Assembly (NCBI GenBank): GCA_016197225.1 | Contig: JACPWC010000121.1 | Span: 1-33,088, forward strand | Length of the DNA stretch: 33,088 bases | From: Chloroflexota bacterium | GTDB lineage: Bacteria; Chloroflexota; Anaerolineae; Anaerolineales; VGOW01 | Direction: 5' to 3' | Shown here: positions 1 to 6,105 of the stretch, piece after piece | How positions within the stretch are numbered: position 1 is the stretch's first letter | Layout: every line of letters starts with the position of its first letter | Notes under the pieces: model-generated | Seen by the model: the letters and a program-made list of their open reading frames with translations, nothing else | Database searches by the model: none | What the model was told of the DNA's origin: nothing | Made by a program: the position numbers and the translations under genes

Positions 1-155
1 AAAGCTCAGTCAACGAAGCTCTGGCAACCCTCAACAATTTGCCCTTGCCGTCTTTGCCCATGCTCAGCCTGGGCGCAGTCTTCGCCGCCGCCTCGGTCTT
101 GTGGATCGTCGGCAACGGCCTGCTTCTAACTCGTGCCTACCAATTCAAACGTTAG
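1..155 (+). CDS. C-terminal end of a membrane protein, function unknown (5' end outside window)
   Basis: An open frame with codons in phase at position 3 runs from the window edge to TAG at 153-155, giving about 50 residues. The tail contains one clear hydrophobic segment (LGAVFAAASVLWIVGNGLLL) and ends with a short basic tail (AYQFKR). It lies in the same direction as the membrane protein at 268, separated by a dispersed inverted repeat, so the two may belong together. Too little is present to name a family. Confidence 0.6.
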   Translation, partial: SSVNEALATLNNLPLPSLPMLSLGAVFAAASVLWIVGNGLLLTRAYQFKR

Positions 156-164
156 CCTTAACTC

Positions 165-254
165 TGTCATTCCGAGCCCCGAAGGGCGAGGAATCTCTAC
201 CCGGCCCCCGTCCGGGGATTCCTCGCCCGCTTCGCGAAACGGCTCGGAATGACA
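165..254. repeat. Dispersed inverted repeat of the TCATTCCGAG type
   Basis: Outer arms of 13 bp (165-177 and 242-254; TGTCATTCCGAGC and its complement) enclose a second inverted pair (GGGCGAGGAAT at 184-194 and its complement at 218-228). The element fills almost the whole gap between the two flanking genes. Its nested arms and compact size suggest a REP/MITE-like element. It could also fold as a hairpin in the transcript, but no T tract follows it, so it is not called a terminator. Confidence 0.7.
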
Positions 255-267
255 ACAACTCAACTTT

Positions 268-786
268 ATGAATGACCTCATCCGCGCCACCCTGCTCATC
301 TTCGGCTTCAACCTCGCCCTCGTTGCCTTCTTCGTCGTCCTCAACGCCCTCTTTCCACGCCGCATCGCCAGAACAAAGATGGTGGCCGACGCCATGCCGG
401 GCCGCGCCTTTGCCGTCGGCCTGGTGAACTTCCTCTTCTTCGGGGCCATCACCTTCATCCTCTTCACCCTTGTCGGCCAGGTGGGCAACGAGTTGCTCAA
501 AGTCATTTTGGCTTTACCGGCCTTGTTCTTTTTGTCGGCTTTGAGTGTAGGGTTGAGCTTCGGGTTGGCGGGCATGGTGCAACTCGTAGGCGAGCGCCTT
601 GCCGCCAACCAAACCGAAATTCGCCGCACGATTTGGGGCGCGCTGGCCCTCAGCTTCGGTAGCTCACTGCCGTTCGTCGGCTGGTTTGGGCTGTTGCCTT
701 ACGCCGGCTTAATGGGGTTAGGAGCGCTTATTGTCAGCTTCTTTTGGAGGGAGCGGAGCGCAGAAGTCAGGCCTCAAGCTACGTAA
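268..786 (+). CDS. Small integral membrane protein, unknown function
   Basis: 172 residues with about four hydrophobic segments: near residues 5-30, 48-70, 76-105 and 125-160. A short basic stretch (RRIARTK) follows the first helix. The start is the ATG at 268. No good Shine-Dalgarno sequence precedes it, so the start is the most likely in-frame choice rather than proven. Base composition matches the high-GC neighbours. No catalytic or binding motif is visible and the family is not recognised. It follows another membrane-protein gene end (1-155) in the same direction, so a two-gene membrane unit is possible. Confidence 0.65.
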   Translation: MNDLIRATLLIFGFNLALVAFFVVLNALFPRRIARTKMVADAMPGRAFAVGLVNFLFFGAITFILFTLVGQVGNELLKVILALPALFFLSALSVGLSFGLAGMVQLVGERLAANQTEIRRTIWGALALSFGSSLPFVGWFGLLPYAGLMGLGALIVSFFWRERSAEVRPQAT

Positions 787-856
787 TTGCTCGGAAGAAA
801 ACAGGACGCAATTGACTCCTATTTGTGTAAAACTTATTCAAGTTAGCGGCGTAATT

Positions 857-1843
857 ATGAAAAAATTAGCAGTTTACTTTCTGGTTAGTATACTGGTAAC
901 GGCTTGTGGAACTGTCGAAACCCCCACCCTGCCGCCACCAATTCCCTCGCCATTTGAATATTATGGCTGGGTGTCCGTGTTCTACACCGAGAGCAACTAC
1001 GACTTGGAACGCATGGCAACTTATACAAATACTGCGTTTGCGACTTCTCCTGAACAAGCAAAGATTCTCTCTTCACTTGGTTTCAAACACATCATTTACA
1101 TGCTTAATGAAGCCGCAGTTTTGGAGCAGATGACAAAGAATGAAAAATTGATCGTGCCAAATGAATCACAGACTGCGATCTTCTATCAGGATTTTTTGCC
1201 CGATTTCAGGGAAAAATTCTTCACTGCATACCACGATTATTTACTGCAACTAAAAGATGAACTAATTACGGCAGGCATGTACGATGCGATAGACGTATAT
1301 TACATTGCCGATGAACCTGCCCTGCACAAAAACATTTACCTTGATCAGACATTTTTAGATCAATATGCAGATATATTCAAACAAGTTTTCCCCGACAAGA
1401 AAAGTGCAATCGCTTTTTCTGAGATTACAGACCCCGCTGTCATTGCATCCCGACCTGAAAGCGGACCCCACCTGGCGCCTCCTGCCAGTCTCGACATCAT
1501 CATTGTTGACCCATACTTTTACGATCTGACTGGCGAGAAAGATTTACCCTGCAAACGGGATGTTATACAAAACTGGTTGTATTCTGAAAACCTCCTCTCG
1601 AATATAAATTGGGCGAAACAATTTAGCAAACCCATTATTGTTGCTGGGGATGCGGAAATTAAGGCAGGTCAGTCGCCGAAGGATTGTTATATCACCGAGA
1701 CCTATCACATCCTGCAAGAGGACTCGTCTATCGCTGGACTGATCTGGTTCATTTACGATAAGGAGTACAGTGAAAGTGGTTACTTTACAGGCGCAGCCAA
1801 TGATCCCGCACTGGTGCAGTTTATAGAGAATCTTGGAAGATAG
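857..1843 (+). CDS. Lipoprotein with a possible TIM-barrel (glycoside-hydrolase-like) domain
   Basis: The open frame extends upstream to 731, but the ATG at 857 gives a proper lipoprotein signal: MKK, a hydrophobic stretch, then lipobox VTAC with Cys17. That makes 328 residues. A short proline-rich linker follows the Cys. The body has strand-like segments spaced as in a (beta/alpha)8 barrel: DVYYIADEPALHK, KSAIAFSEIT, LDIIIVDPYFYD, KPIIVAGDAEIK and IAGLIWFIYDKEY. The IADEP and VDPY segments resemble acid-bearing barrel strands of glycoside hydrolases, but no family can be assigned by eye. The gene is clearly more AT-rich than its neighbours, which suggests recent transfer. A surface-anchored carbohydrate-active role is inference; a solute-binding or orphan fold is also possible. 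Confidence 0.7.
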   Translation: MKKLAVYFLVSILVTACGTVETPTLPPPIPSPFEYYGWVSVFYTESNYDLERMATYTNTAFATSPEQAKILSSLGFKHIIYMLNEAAVLEQMTKNEKLIVPNESQTAIFYQDFLPDFREKFFTAYHDYLLQLKDELITAGMYDAIDVYYIADEPALHKNIYLDQTFLDQYADIFKQVFPDKKSAIAFSEITDPAVIASRPESGPHLAPPASLDIIIVDPYFYDLTGEKDLPCKRDVIQNWLYSENLLSNINWAKQFSKPIIVAGDAEIKAGQSPKDCYITETYHILQEDSSIAGLIWFIYDKEYSESGYFTGAANDPALVQFIENLGR

Positions 1844-1920
1844 GTTTGATACGGCAGGGATTCCCTGTTTAGCCTTTTTCAGGCGGCCTGCCTTGCTTTC
1901 GCCAGTTCTTGCCAACAAAG

Positions 1921-1949
1921 CGCGCAGCGGACGGGCGGGAGTCTGCGCG
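1921..1949 (+). terminator. Possible terminator after the lipoprotein gene
   Basis: CGCGCAG (1921-1927) pairs with CTGCGCG (1943-1949) around a 15-nt loop and is followed by G then TTTT. The stem is short and the T tract weak, so this is a tentative call. The rest of the gap 1844-2050 shows only a small CAGGGA-T-TCCCTG palindrome at 1855-1867 and no convincing gene. Confidence 0.25.
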
Positions 1950-2050
1950 GTTTTCAAGTATTTTTCTGGCCTCGAGTTTTCCTGCTCCCTGGCAGAGTCC
2001 ACGCCCGTCTTACCCGCCCGCTAACGCAAACCGTTAAGCCGATAGGATGC

Positions 2051-2068
2051 CGCTGGTATAATCCAGCG
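2051..2068 (+). promoter_or_regulatory. Extended -10 promoter inside a perfect palindrome, LCP gene
   Basis: CGCTGG (2051-2056), TATAAT (2057-2062) and CCAGCG (2063-2068) form an 18-bp element in which a consensus -10 box lies between 6-bp inverted arms. The TGG just before TATAAT makes an extended -10 (TGnTATAAT). No good -35 is seen. The coding ATG begins at 2070, only 7 nt after the -10, so the transcript would start at or next to the start codon (leaderless). The arms overlapping the -10 could bind a repressor; that is inference. Confidence 0.6.
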
Positions 2069-2069
2069 C

Positions 2070-3659
2070 ATGTTGCTTCTCAAAAACCGTTTGTTCATCA
2101 TCGTCACGCTTGACCTGGCAATTCTTTTGGCCGCTTGCGGCAACGCCAACACCACGCCCACGCTTGACCCTTTTGAATTTCAGACTCGCGTGGCCCAGAA
2201 TGTGGCCGCCACGTTCTCCGCCGCGCCGCCCACCCTCACCCTGCCGCCCACTCAGGTGACGCCGTCGCCGGCTGCGGAAAGTTCAACGCCCACCCCAGCG
2301 GCGACGGCTGAACCGTCGTCCACGCCCGGGCCGACGGCCCGCTCGGTGCTCGATCCCACACTCGGTTATTACGCCATCACGCCCGAGAACACACCCGTCA
2401 CCGCCGTGCCCAGCGCCGTGCCAAGAATCAAACTTGAAGACGACGTCAAGAACATCCTGCTCGTCGGCTCCGACACCAGCGGCGAAGAGTATCGCTCCGA
2501 CACGATGATCGTCGTCTCGATCAACGCCACGGCCAAAACGGTCACGATGCTTTCCATCCCGCGCGACCTGTACGTGTTCATTCCCAAGAGTCTCGTTCAA
2601 ATGGGCCGCATCAACAGCGTCATCAACGTCGCCAGAAATGCGCCCGAAGGCCCCCTGCCGCTTCTGGAGCAGACCATTCTCTACAACCTGGGCATTCCCA
2701 TTCATTACTACGCCCGCGTGGATTTTGAATCGTTCAAGGCCATTGTGGACGCGCTCGGCGGCGTAGACATTCCGGTCACGTGCGCGTTTCAGGAATGGCG
2801 GCTCAAAGACCCGGCGCTCGACCCGGAAGTGGCCGACAACTGGGACCTCTTCACCCTCAACGCCGGCGTCCAACATTTGGACGGAAGCACCGCGCTCTGG
2901 TACGCGCGCGGGCGGCAGGTGGGCCGGGCCGGGAGCGGCAGCGATTTTGATCGCGCCCGCCGTCAGCAGGAAGTTCTACGGGCCATGTTCATCGCCGCCC
3001 GCAATCAGAATTTCCTCAACCCGGTGAAAGTAGCCGAACTCTATCAGCAGTTTTCGTCGGCGGTGGAAACCGACATGACTCTGGGCGACGTGTTGCAATT
3101 TCTGCCGCTGGCCGCCTCGCTTGACGAACTCAACATTCGCAGCTACAAAATTTCGCCGCCCTACACCCAGGGCTGGTCAACGCCCGGCAACGCCTCGGTG
3201 CAACTGCCCGTGCCGGACGAATTCTATAAATATGTTCAGCGGGTGATGACGGCGGGAAGCTCCAACCGCGCTTCGCAGAATCCATTTGTGGTTGAAATTT
3301 GGAATGGATCAACGTGGGCCGACGCCGACGATCTGGCCGCCTACCGGCTTCGCCTCGACGGGTTGGCCGTCACCCTGGGGGCGGCAGACCGCGCCAACTA
3401 CCCGGCCACGACTCTCATTGACTACACCACCAGCGCCAAAGCCTCGCCGGTGGACTCGCTCAAGAAACTTTTGCGCATCACCGACCCGGCCAATATCATC
3501 GCCCAGCCCGACCCCAACTCGCCGGTTCAGTTCCGGGTCATCCTCGGCGCCGACTACAACTCTTGCACCTATCAGGTTGCGCCGCTTACCACCCTCACCC
3601 CCTCGCCCGTCCCCGCCTCACTCCCTACAGTCGCCGAAACGGCCACCCCGTCGCCGTAA
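2070..3659 (+). CDS. LCP family (LytR-CpsA-Psr) lipoprotein with LytR_C domain
   Basis: 529 residues. LCP enzymes move polyprenyl-pyrophosphate-linked glycans onto the cell wall or other acceptors. The N-terminus is a lipoprotein signal with lipobox LAAC (Cys23), then a Thr/Pro/Ser linker to about residue 115. The LCP domain covers about 125-305. It shows NILLVGSDTSG, RSDTMIVVSI, SIPRDLYVF (Arg near 165), FKAIVDALGGVDIPV, LNAGVQHLDGSTALWYARGR (near 277) and DFDRARRQQEVLRA (near 291), including the arginines and aspartates expected to hold the pyrophosphate and Mg. A LytR_C-like domain follows (about 405-470, FVVEIWNGST), then a Pro/Thr tail. Most LCP proteins have an N-terminal membrane helix; here a lipid anchor is predicted. 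It faces a convergent glycan operon. Start fixed by the -10 at 2057. Confidence 0.92.
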   Translation: MLLLKNRLFIIVTLDLAILLAACGNANTTPTLDPFEFQTRVAQNVAATFSAAPPTLTLPPTQVTPSPAAESSTPTPAATAEPSSTPGPTARSVLDPTLGYYAITPENTPVTAVPSAVPRIKLEDDVKNILLVGSDTSGEEYRSDTMIVVSINATAKTVTMLSIPRDLYVFIPKSLVQMGRINSVINVARNAPEGPLPLLEQTILYNLGIPIHYYARVDFESFKAIVDALGGVDIPVTCAFQEWRLKDPALDPEVADNWDLFTLNAGVQHLDGSTALWYARGRQVGRAGSGSDFDRARRQQEVLRAMFIAARNQNFLNPVKVAELYQQFSSAVETDMTLGDVLQFLPLAASLDELNIRSYKISPPYTQGWSTPGNASVQLPVPDEFYKYVQRVMTAGSSNRASQNPFVVEIWNGSTWADADDLAAYRLRLDGLAVTLGAADRANYPATTLIDYTTSAKASPVDSLKKLLRITDPANIIAQPDPNSPVQFRVILGADYNSCTYQVAPLTTLTPSPVPASLPTVAETATPSP

Positions 3660-3962
3660 TTCTCGCCGGCCTAAATCACTGACATTACGCTGTCGAAAGA
3701 AATTCACCACAGAGATCGCAGACGCGGAGCGCACAGGAATCTCGGGTCTCCCGGCTTGAGCGTGAATTGGGACGCAGACGCAAAGCGCGCAGATGAACGC
3801 AGATTTTGTTTTTTATCAGCGAAAATCAGCGCGCAGAGCGTCTGCGTCCCAAAATTTTTTTTCACGTTAAATCTGGTAGAGCCAGATTTCAAAGGATTTC
3901 TCCGCGCTCTCTATGTGCTCTGTGGTAAAACTGCGTAAGGCGAGTTAATTGGTTTCACGAGG
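3660..3962. repeat. Gene-free gap made of nested inverted repeats (MITE-like)
   Basis: This 303-bp gap between two convergent genes holds no supportable gene. ACCACAGAG at 3706-3714 is inverted at 3918-3926. Inside, TTGGGACGCAGACGC at 3767-3781 is inverted exactly at 3838-3852 (15 bp). A third small inverted pair, AAATCTGG and CCAGATTT, lies at about 3868-3888. The outer segment at 3900-3926, read on the minus strand, matches 23 of 27 bases of a copy inside a coding region at 7296-7322, so it belongs to a dispersed family. Both flanking transcripts end here, so the hairpins may also serve as terminators. Confidence 0.7.
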
Positions 3963-4211
3963 TCAGGCGCTTGAGTCGCGCTTGAACAGCGGCAGTAAAA
4001 TCCTGATCCCGCGAATCAGCAACCGGGTGACAAACACCAGCGGGTTGACTACAACGCTGGTGATGGTGACCCACAGACGGACGAAGCCAATGATCAGGCG
4101 CACGAATCGGTCGGCTCCCCACAGAAACAGGGCCAGGGCCAACACGATGGCGACCGCCGATCCCATCGTCCGCAAAACCTGGTTGAGTTTGTTATTCGGG
4201 GTTTCGGTCAT
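3963..4211 (-). CDS. Small membrane protein, last gene of the glycan operon
   Basis: 82 residues with one strong hydrophobic helix (about 15-33, AVAIVLALALFLWGADRFV) and a second, longer hydrophobic stretch (about 38-65), ending in a basic and polar tail. The start is well fixed: AGGAGG lies 6 nt upstream, inside the last two codons (Arg-Arg) and stop of the glycosyltransferase gene, so translation is probably coupled. No family recognised. Its place behind a polyprenyl-phosphate sugar synthase suggests a helper for membrane glycan assembly, but nothing in its sequence shows this. Confidence 0.75.
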   Translation of the reverse strand: MTETPNNKLNQVLRTMGSAVAIVLALALFLWGADRFVRLIIGFVRLWVTITSVVVNPLVFVTRLLIRGIRILLPLFKRDSSA

Positions 4212-4213
4212 TA

Positions 4214-4930
4214 TTACCTCCTCATGATGAAGCGCCGGCCGGAGAGGCGGAGCACGGTATACAGCGCCCGCATGATCTCGGCCCGCGAAATTTTGGTCTG
4301 CCCGGCCATGCGGTCTTCGTAAACGATTGGCACTTCGGCCACCCGCCAGCCCTGGCGTTGAACCAAATAGAGCATCTCGATCAGGAACGAGTAGCCTGAC
4401 GAGAAGATGCCGTTCAAGTCAATCGATTCCAGCACCTGCCGCCGGTAAAGGCGAAACCCGGCGGTGGTGTCTCGCGCCTCCAGCCCCAGGGCAAAGTGGG
4501 CGACGAGGTTCGCGCCGCCGCTCAGGACTTTGCGATACCAGGGGCAGTAGAGCATGTCGCCGCCGGGCACGTAGCGCGAGCCGATGACAAGATCGGCGGT
4601 CTCGGCCCGGGCCAGCATGGCCGGGATGTAGCGCGGGTTGTGCGAAAAGTCGGCGTCCATCGTCAGCACGGCCTCAGCGCCAAGCTCGAAGGCCCGCCGA
4701 AAGCCGGCAAGATAGGCCGTGCCCAGCCCCAGCTTGCCGGAACGATGAACGACCCTCATTCGATTCGGGTGGGCGGCGGCCCATTCTTCGGCGATGTCCC
4801 CGGTGCAGTCGGGTGAACCGTCGTCCACGTTGATGACGTTCACGTCCACCGGCAGAGCAAAAATCTCTTTGAGCAGATGGGGTAAGTTTTCAGCTTCATT
4901 GTAAGTTGGAACGATAATGTAGGTTTGCAA
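4214..4930 (-). CDS. Polyprenyl-phosphate mannose/glucose synthase-type glycosyltransferase (GT2)
   Basis: 238 residues, the size of single-domain dolichol-/polyprenol-phosphate mannosyltransferases. These enzymes transfer a sugar from a nucleotide donor to a polyprenyl phosphate at the cytoplasmic face of the membrane. The GT-A fold is seen as VPTYNEAENL at the N-terminus, VDDGSPD (about 36-42) for nucleotide binding, the metal-binding motif DADFSHNP (about 93-100), the SRYVPGG segment and TAGFRLYRR. There are no C-terminal membrane helices or GtrA domain. The start is TTG at 4928-4930 behind an AGAGAGAAG purine run; no ATG is better placed. It lies 13 nt after the previous gene in an operon with GT-C-like proteins that would use its lipid-linked sugar. 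The exact sugar cannot be told. Confidence 0.88.
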   Translation of the reverse strand: MQTYIIVPTYNEAENLPHLLKEIFALPVDVNVINVDDGSPDCTGDIAEEWAAAHPNRMRVVHRSGKLGLGTAYLAGFRRAFELGAEAVLTMDADFSHNPRYIPAMLARAETADLVIGSRYVPGGDMLYCPWYRKVLSGGANLVAHFALGLEARDTTAGFRLYRRQVLESIDLNGIFSSGYSFLIEMLYLVQRQGWRVAEVPIVYEDRMAGQTKISRAEIMRALYTVLRLSGRRFIMRR

Positions 4931-4943
4931 GTCTTCTCTCTCG

Positions 4944-6023
4944 TCAATCTTTTACCAGAAACACTAACATCGCCAGCCAGAACCACGAGTAATTCAGCAC
5001 ACGCCGCGATTTTACCAGCCCGCCGAAAAGCAGTGTGGCCAACACCAGCCCGCAACAAAAGCGGAGCATGGCGATTGGCTCGCGAAAGGTGGAGAACGGC
5101 GTGAAGGGGATGATAACAGCATTTGCGCCCAATGCCCAAACGTAGGGATGCCAGTTGCGGCGCAGAACTTCGCGGGCCGAGGCGGCGATGCCCCAGACTG
5201 AAGGGAACATCACCCACGGCCCGAGAAAGAGCAGGAAGACAACGAACACGATAGCGTTGAGGGGCAGAATGCGCCAGACGCCCATGAAGGGAACGATCTC
5301 AAACGGCGTGCCCTTGCAACCGCCGGAGCCGAGTCCGAAGCTTCCAAACAATTTCCAGAGTACAAGTTGCCAAACGACAAATGGCAAGGCTGATAAAGCT
5401 GACAACGAGACCAGGCGGCGACCGTCGCGAGAAAAGAGAGAATACGCCAGTTGAGCCGCCACAAATAGAATGGCCGTTTCTTTGGCAAAGACCGCCAGCC
5501 CGAAGAACAGGGCCGCGAGCCAAATTCGGTCCCGTCTATCCAACAAATACGCAAAGACAATGAGGCTGTAAGAAAGCGGCTCGGCGATGTCGGTTCGCAC
5601 CGACACAACCAGCCCCGGCCAGAGGCCGTAGACAAGCGCGGCCCAGCGGATCGCGCCGAGAGCGGTTAGCAGTTTTTCGAGCACGGCGGTTCCGGCAGTT
5701 TGGGCGATGAGGTTGATCAGGACAATTGTCCAGGGAATGAGGCCGGGCTGGCTAAACGCCAGCAGGCGCGCCAGCAGAGGCAGAAGAATGCGCTGGTAAC
5801 GATAAGCCGGAACATCGAGGGCGGGCGCAACACCTGAGGGAGATGGATCGCGAGCGATGAAGTAAGTGAACTGGCCGTCATAGCCGGGATCGTTTCCGTA
5901 GCAATCGGTTGTGCCGATTTTGGCGAAGGCCAGCGGGTCGCCGTTGTTGCGCGCAAGAATGAGGCCCAGGTAAACAACGTGAGCCAAAAGAACGACAAGC
6001 CAGGGTTTGACGAATTTTTTCAC
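4944..6023 (-). CDS. Multi-pass membrane protein, GT-C glycosyltransferase-like
   Basis: 359 residues with about nine to ten membrane segments. The first external loop carries GYDGQFTYFIARDP (about 45-60). An acidic residue in this first loop is a hallmark of GT-C enzymes that use polyprenyl-phosphate sugars. A second motif, FAKETAILF (about 185), recalls the KE/ARE segments of mannosyltransferase-like proteins. The start is GTG at 6021-6023 (GTG AAA AAA). It sits 47 nt after the YfhO-type gene, with half of an inverted repeat in the gap, and 13 nt before the GT2 gene. Function as a sugar transferase is inferred from topology, motif and operon; substrate unknown. Confidence 0.72.
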   Translation of the reverse strand: MKKFVKPWLVVLLAHVVYLGLILARNNGDPLAFAKIGTTDCYGNDPGYDGQFTYFIARDPSPSGVAPALDVPAYRYQRILLPLLARLLAFSQPGLIPWTIVLINLIAQTAGTAVLEKLLTALGAIRWAALVYGLWPGLVVSVRTDIAEPLSYSLIVFAYLLDRRDRIWLAALFFGLAVFAKETAILFVAAQLAYSLFSRDGRRLVSLSALSALPFVVWQLVLWKLFGSFGLGSGGCKGTPFEIVPFMGVWRILPLNAIVFVVFLLFLGPWVMFPSVWGIAASAREVLRRNWHPYVWALGANAVIIPFTPFSTFREPIAMLRFCCGLVLATLLFGGLVKSRRVLNYSWFWLAMLVFLVKD

Positions 6024-6030
6024 GATTGAT

Positions 6031-6105
6031 GTAAGGCAGGGGCGAAGTAGTCGGAGGCTGTGCTATGAGTTCATCGGAGTATTTGCCCGACTGCTTCGCC
6101 CTTAC
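6031..6105. repeat. Inverted repeat of the GGGGCGAAGCA family at the end of a YfhO-type gene
   Basis: GGGCGAAGTAGTCGG (6040-6054) is inverted at 6087-6101 (14 of 15), with GTAAGG at 6031 and CCTTAC ending at 6105 extending the arms. The right arm and part of the loop are translated on the minus strand as the last residues of the YfhO-type protein, and its TGA stop (6071-6073) lies in the loop. A related repeat lies at 22469-22544. Confidence 0.7.

Noticed and set aside
731-856. Longer N-terminus for the lipoprotein at 857
   Set aside because: It overlaps the preceding gene and would bury the lipoprotein signal inside the protein.
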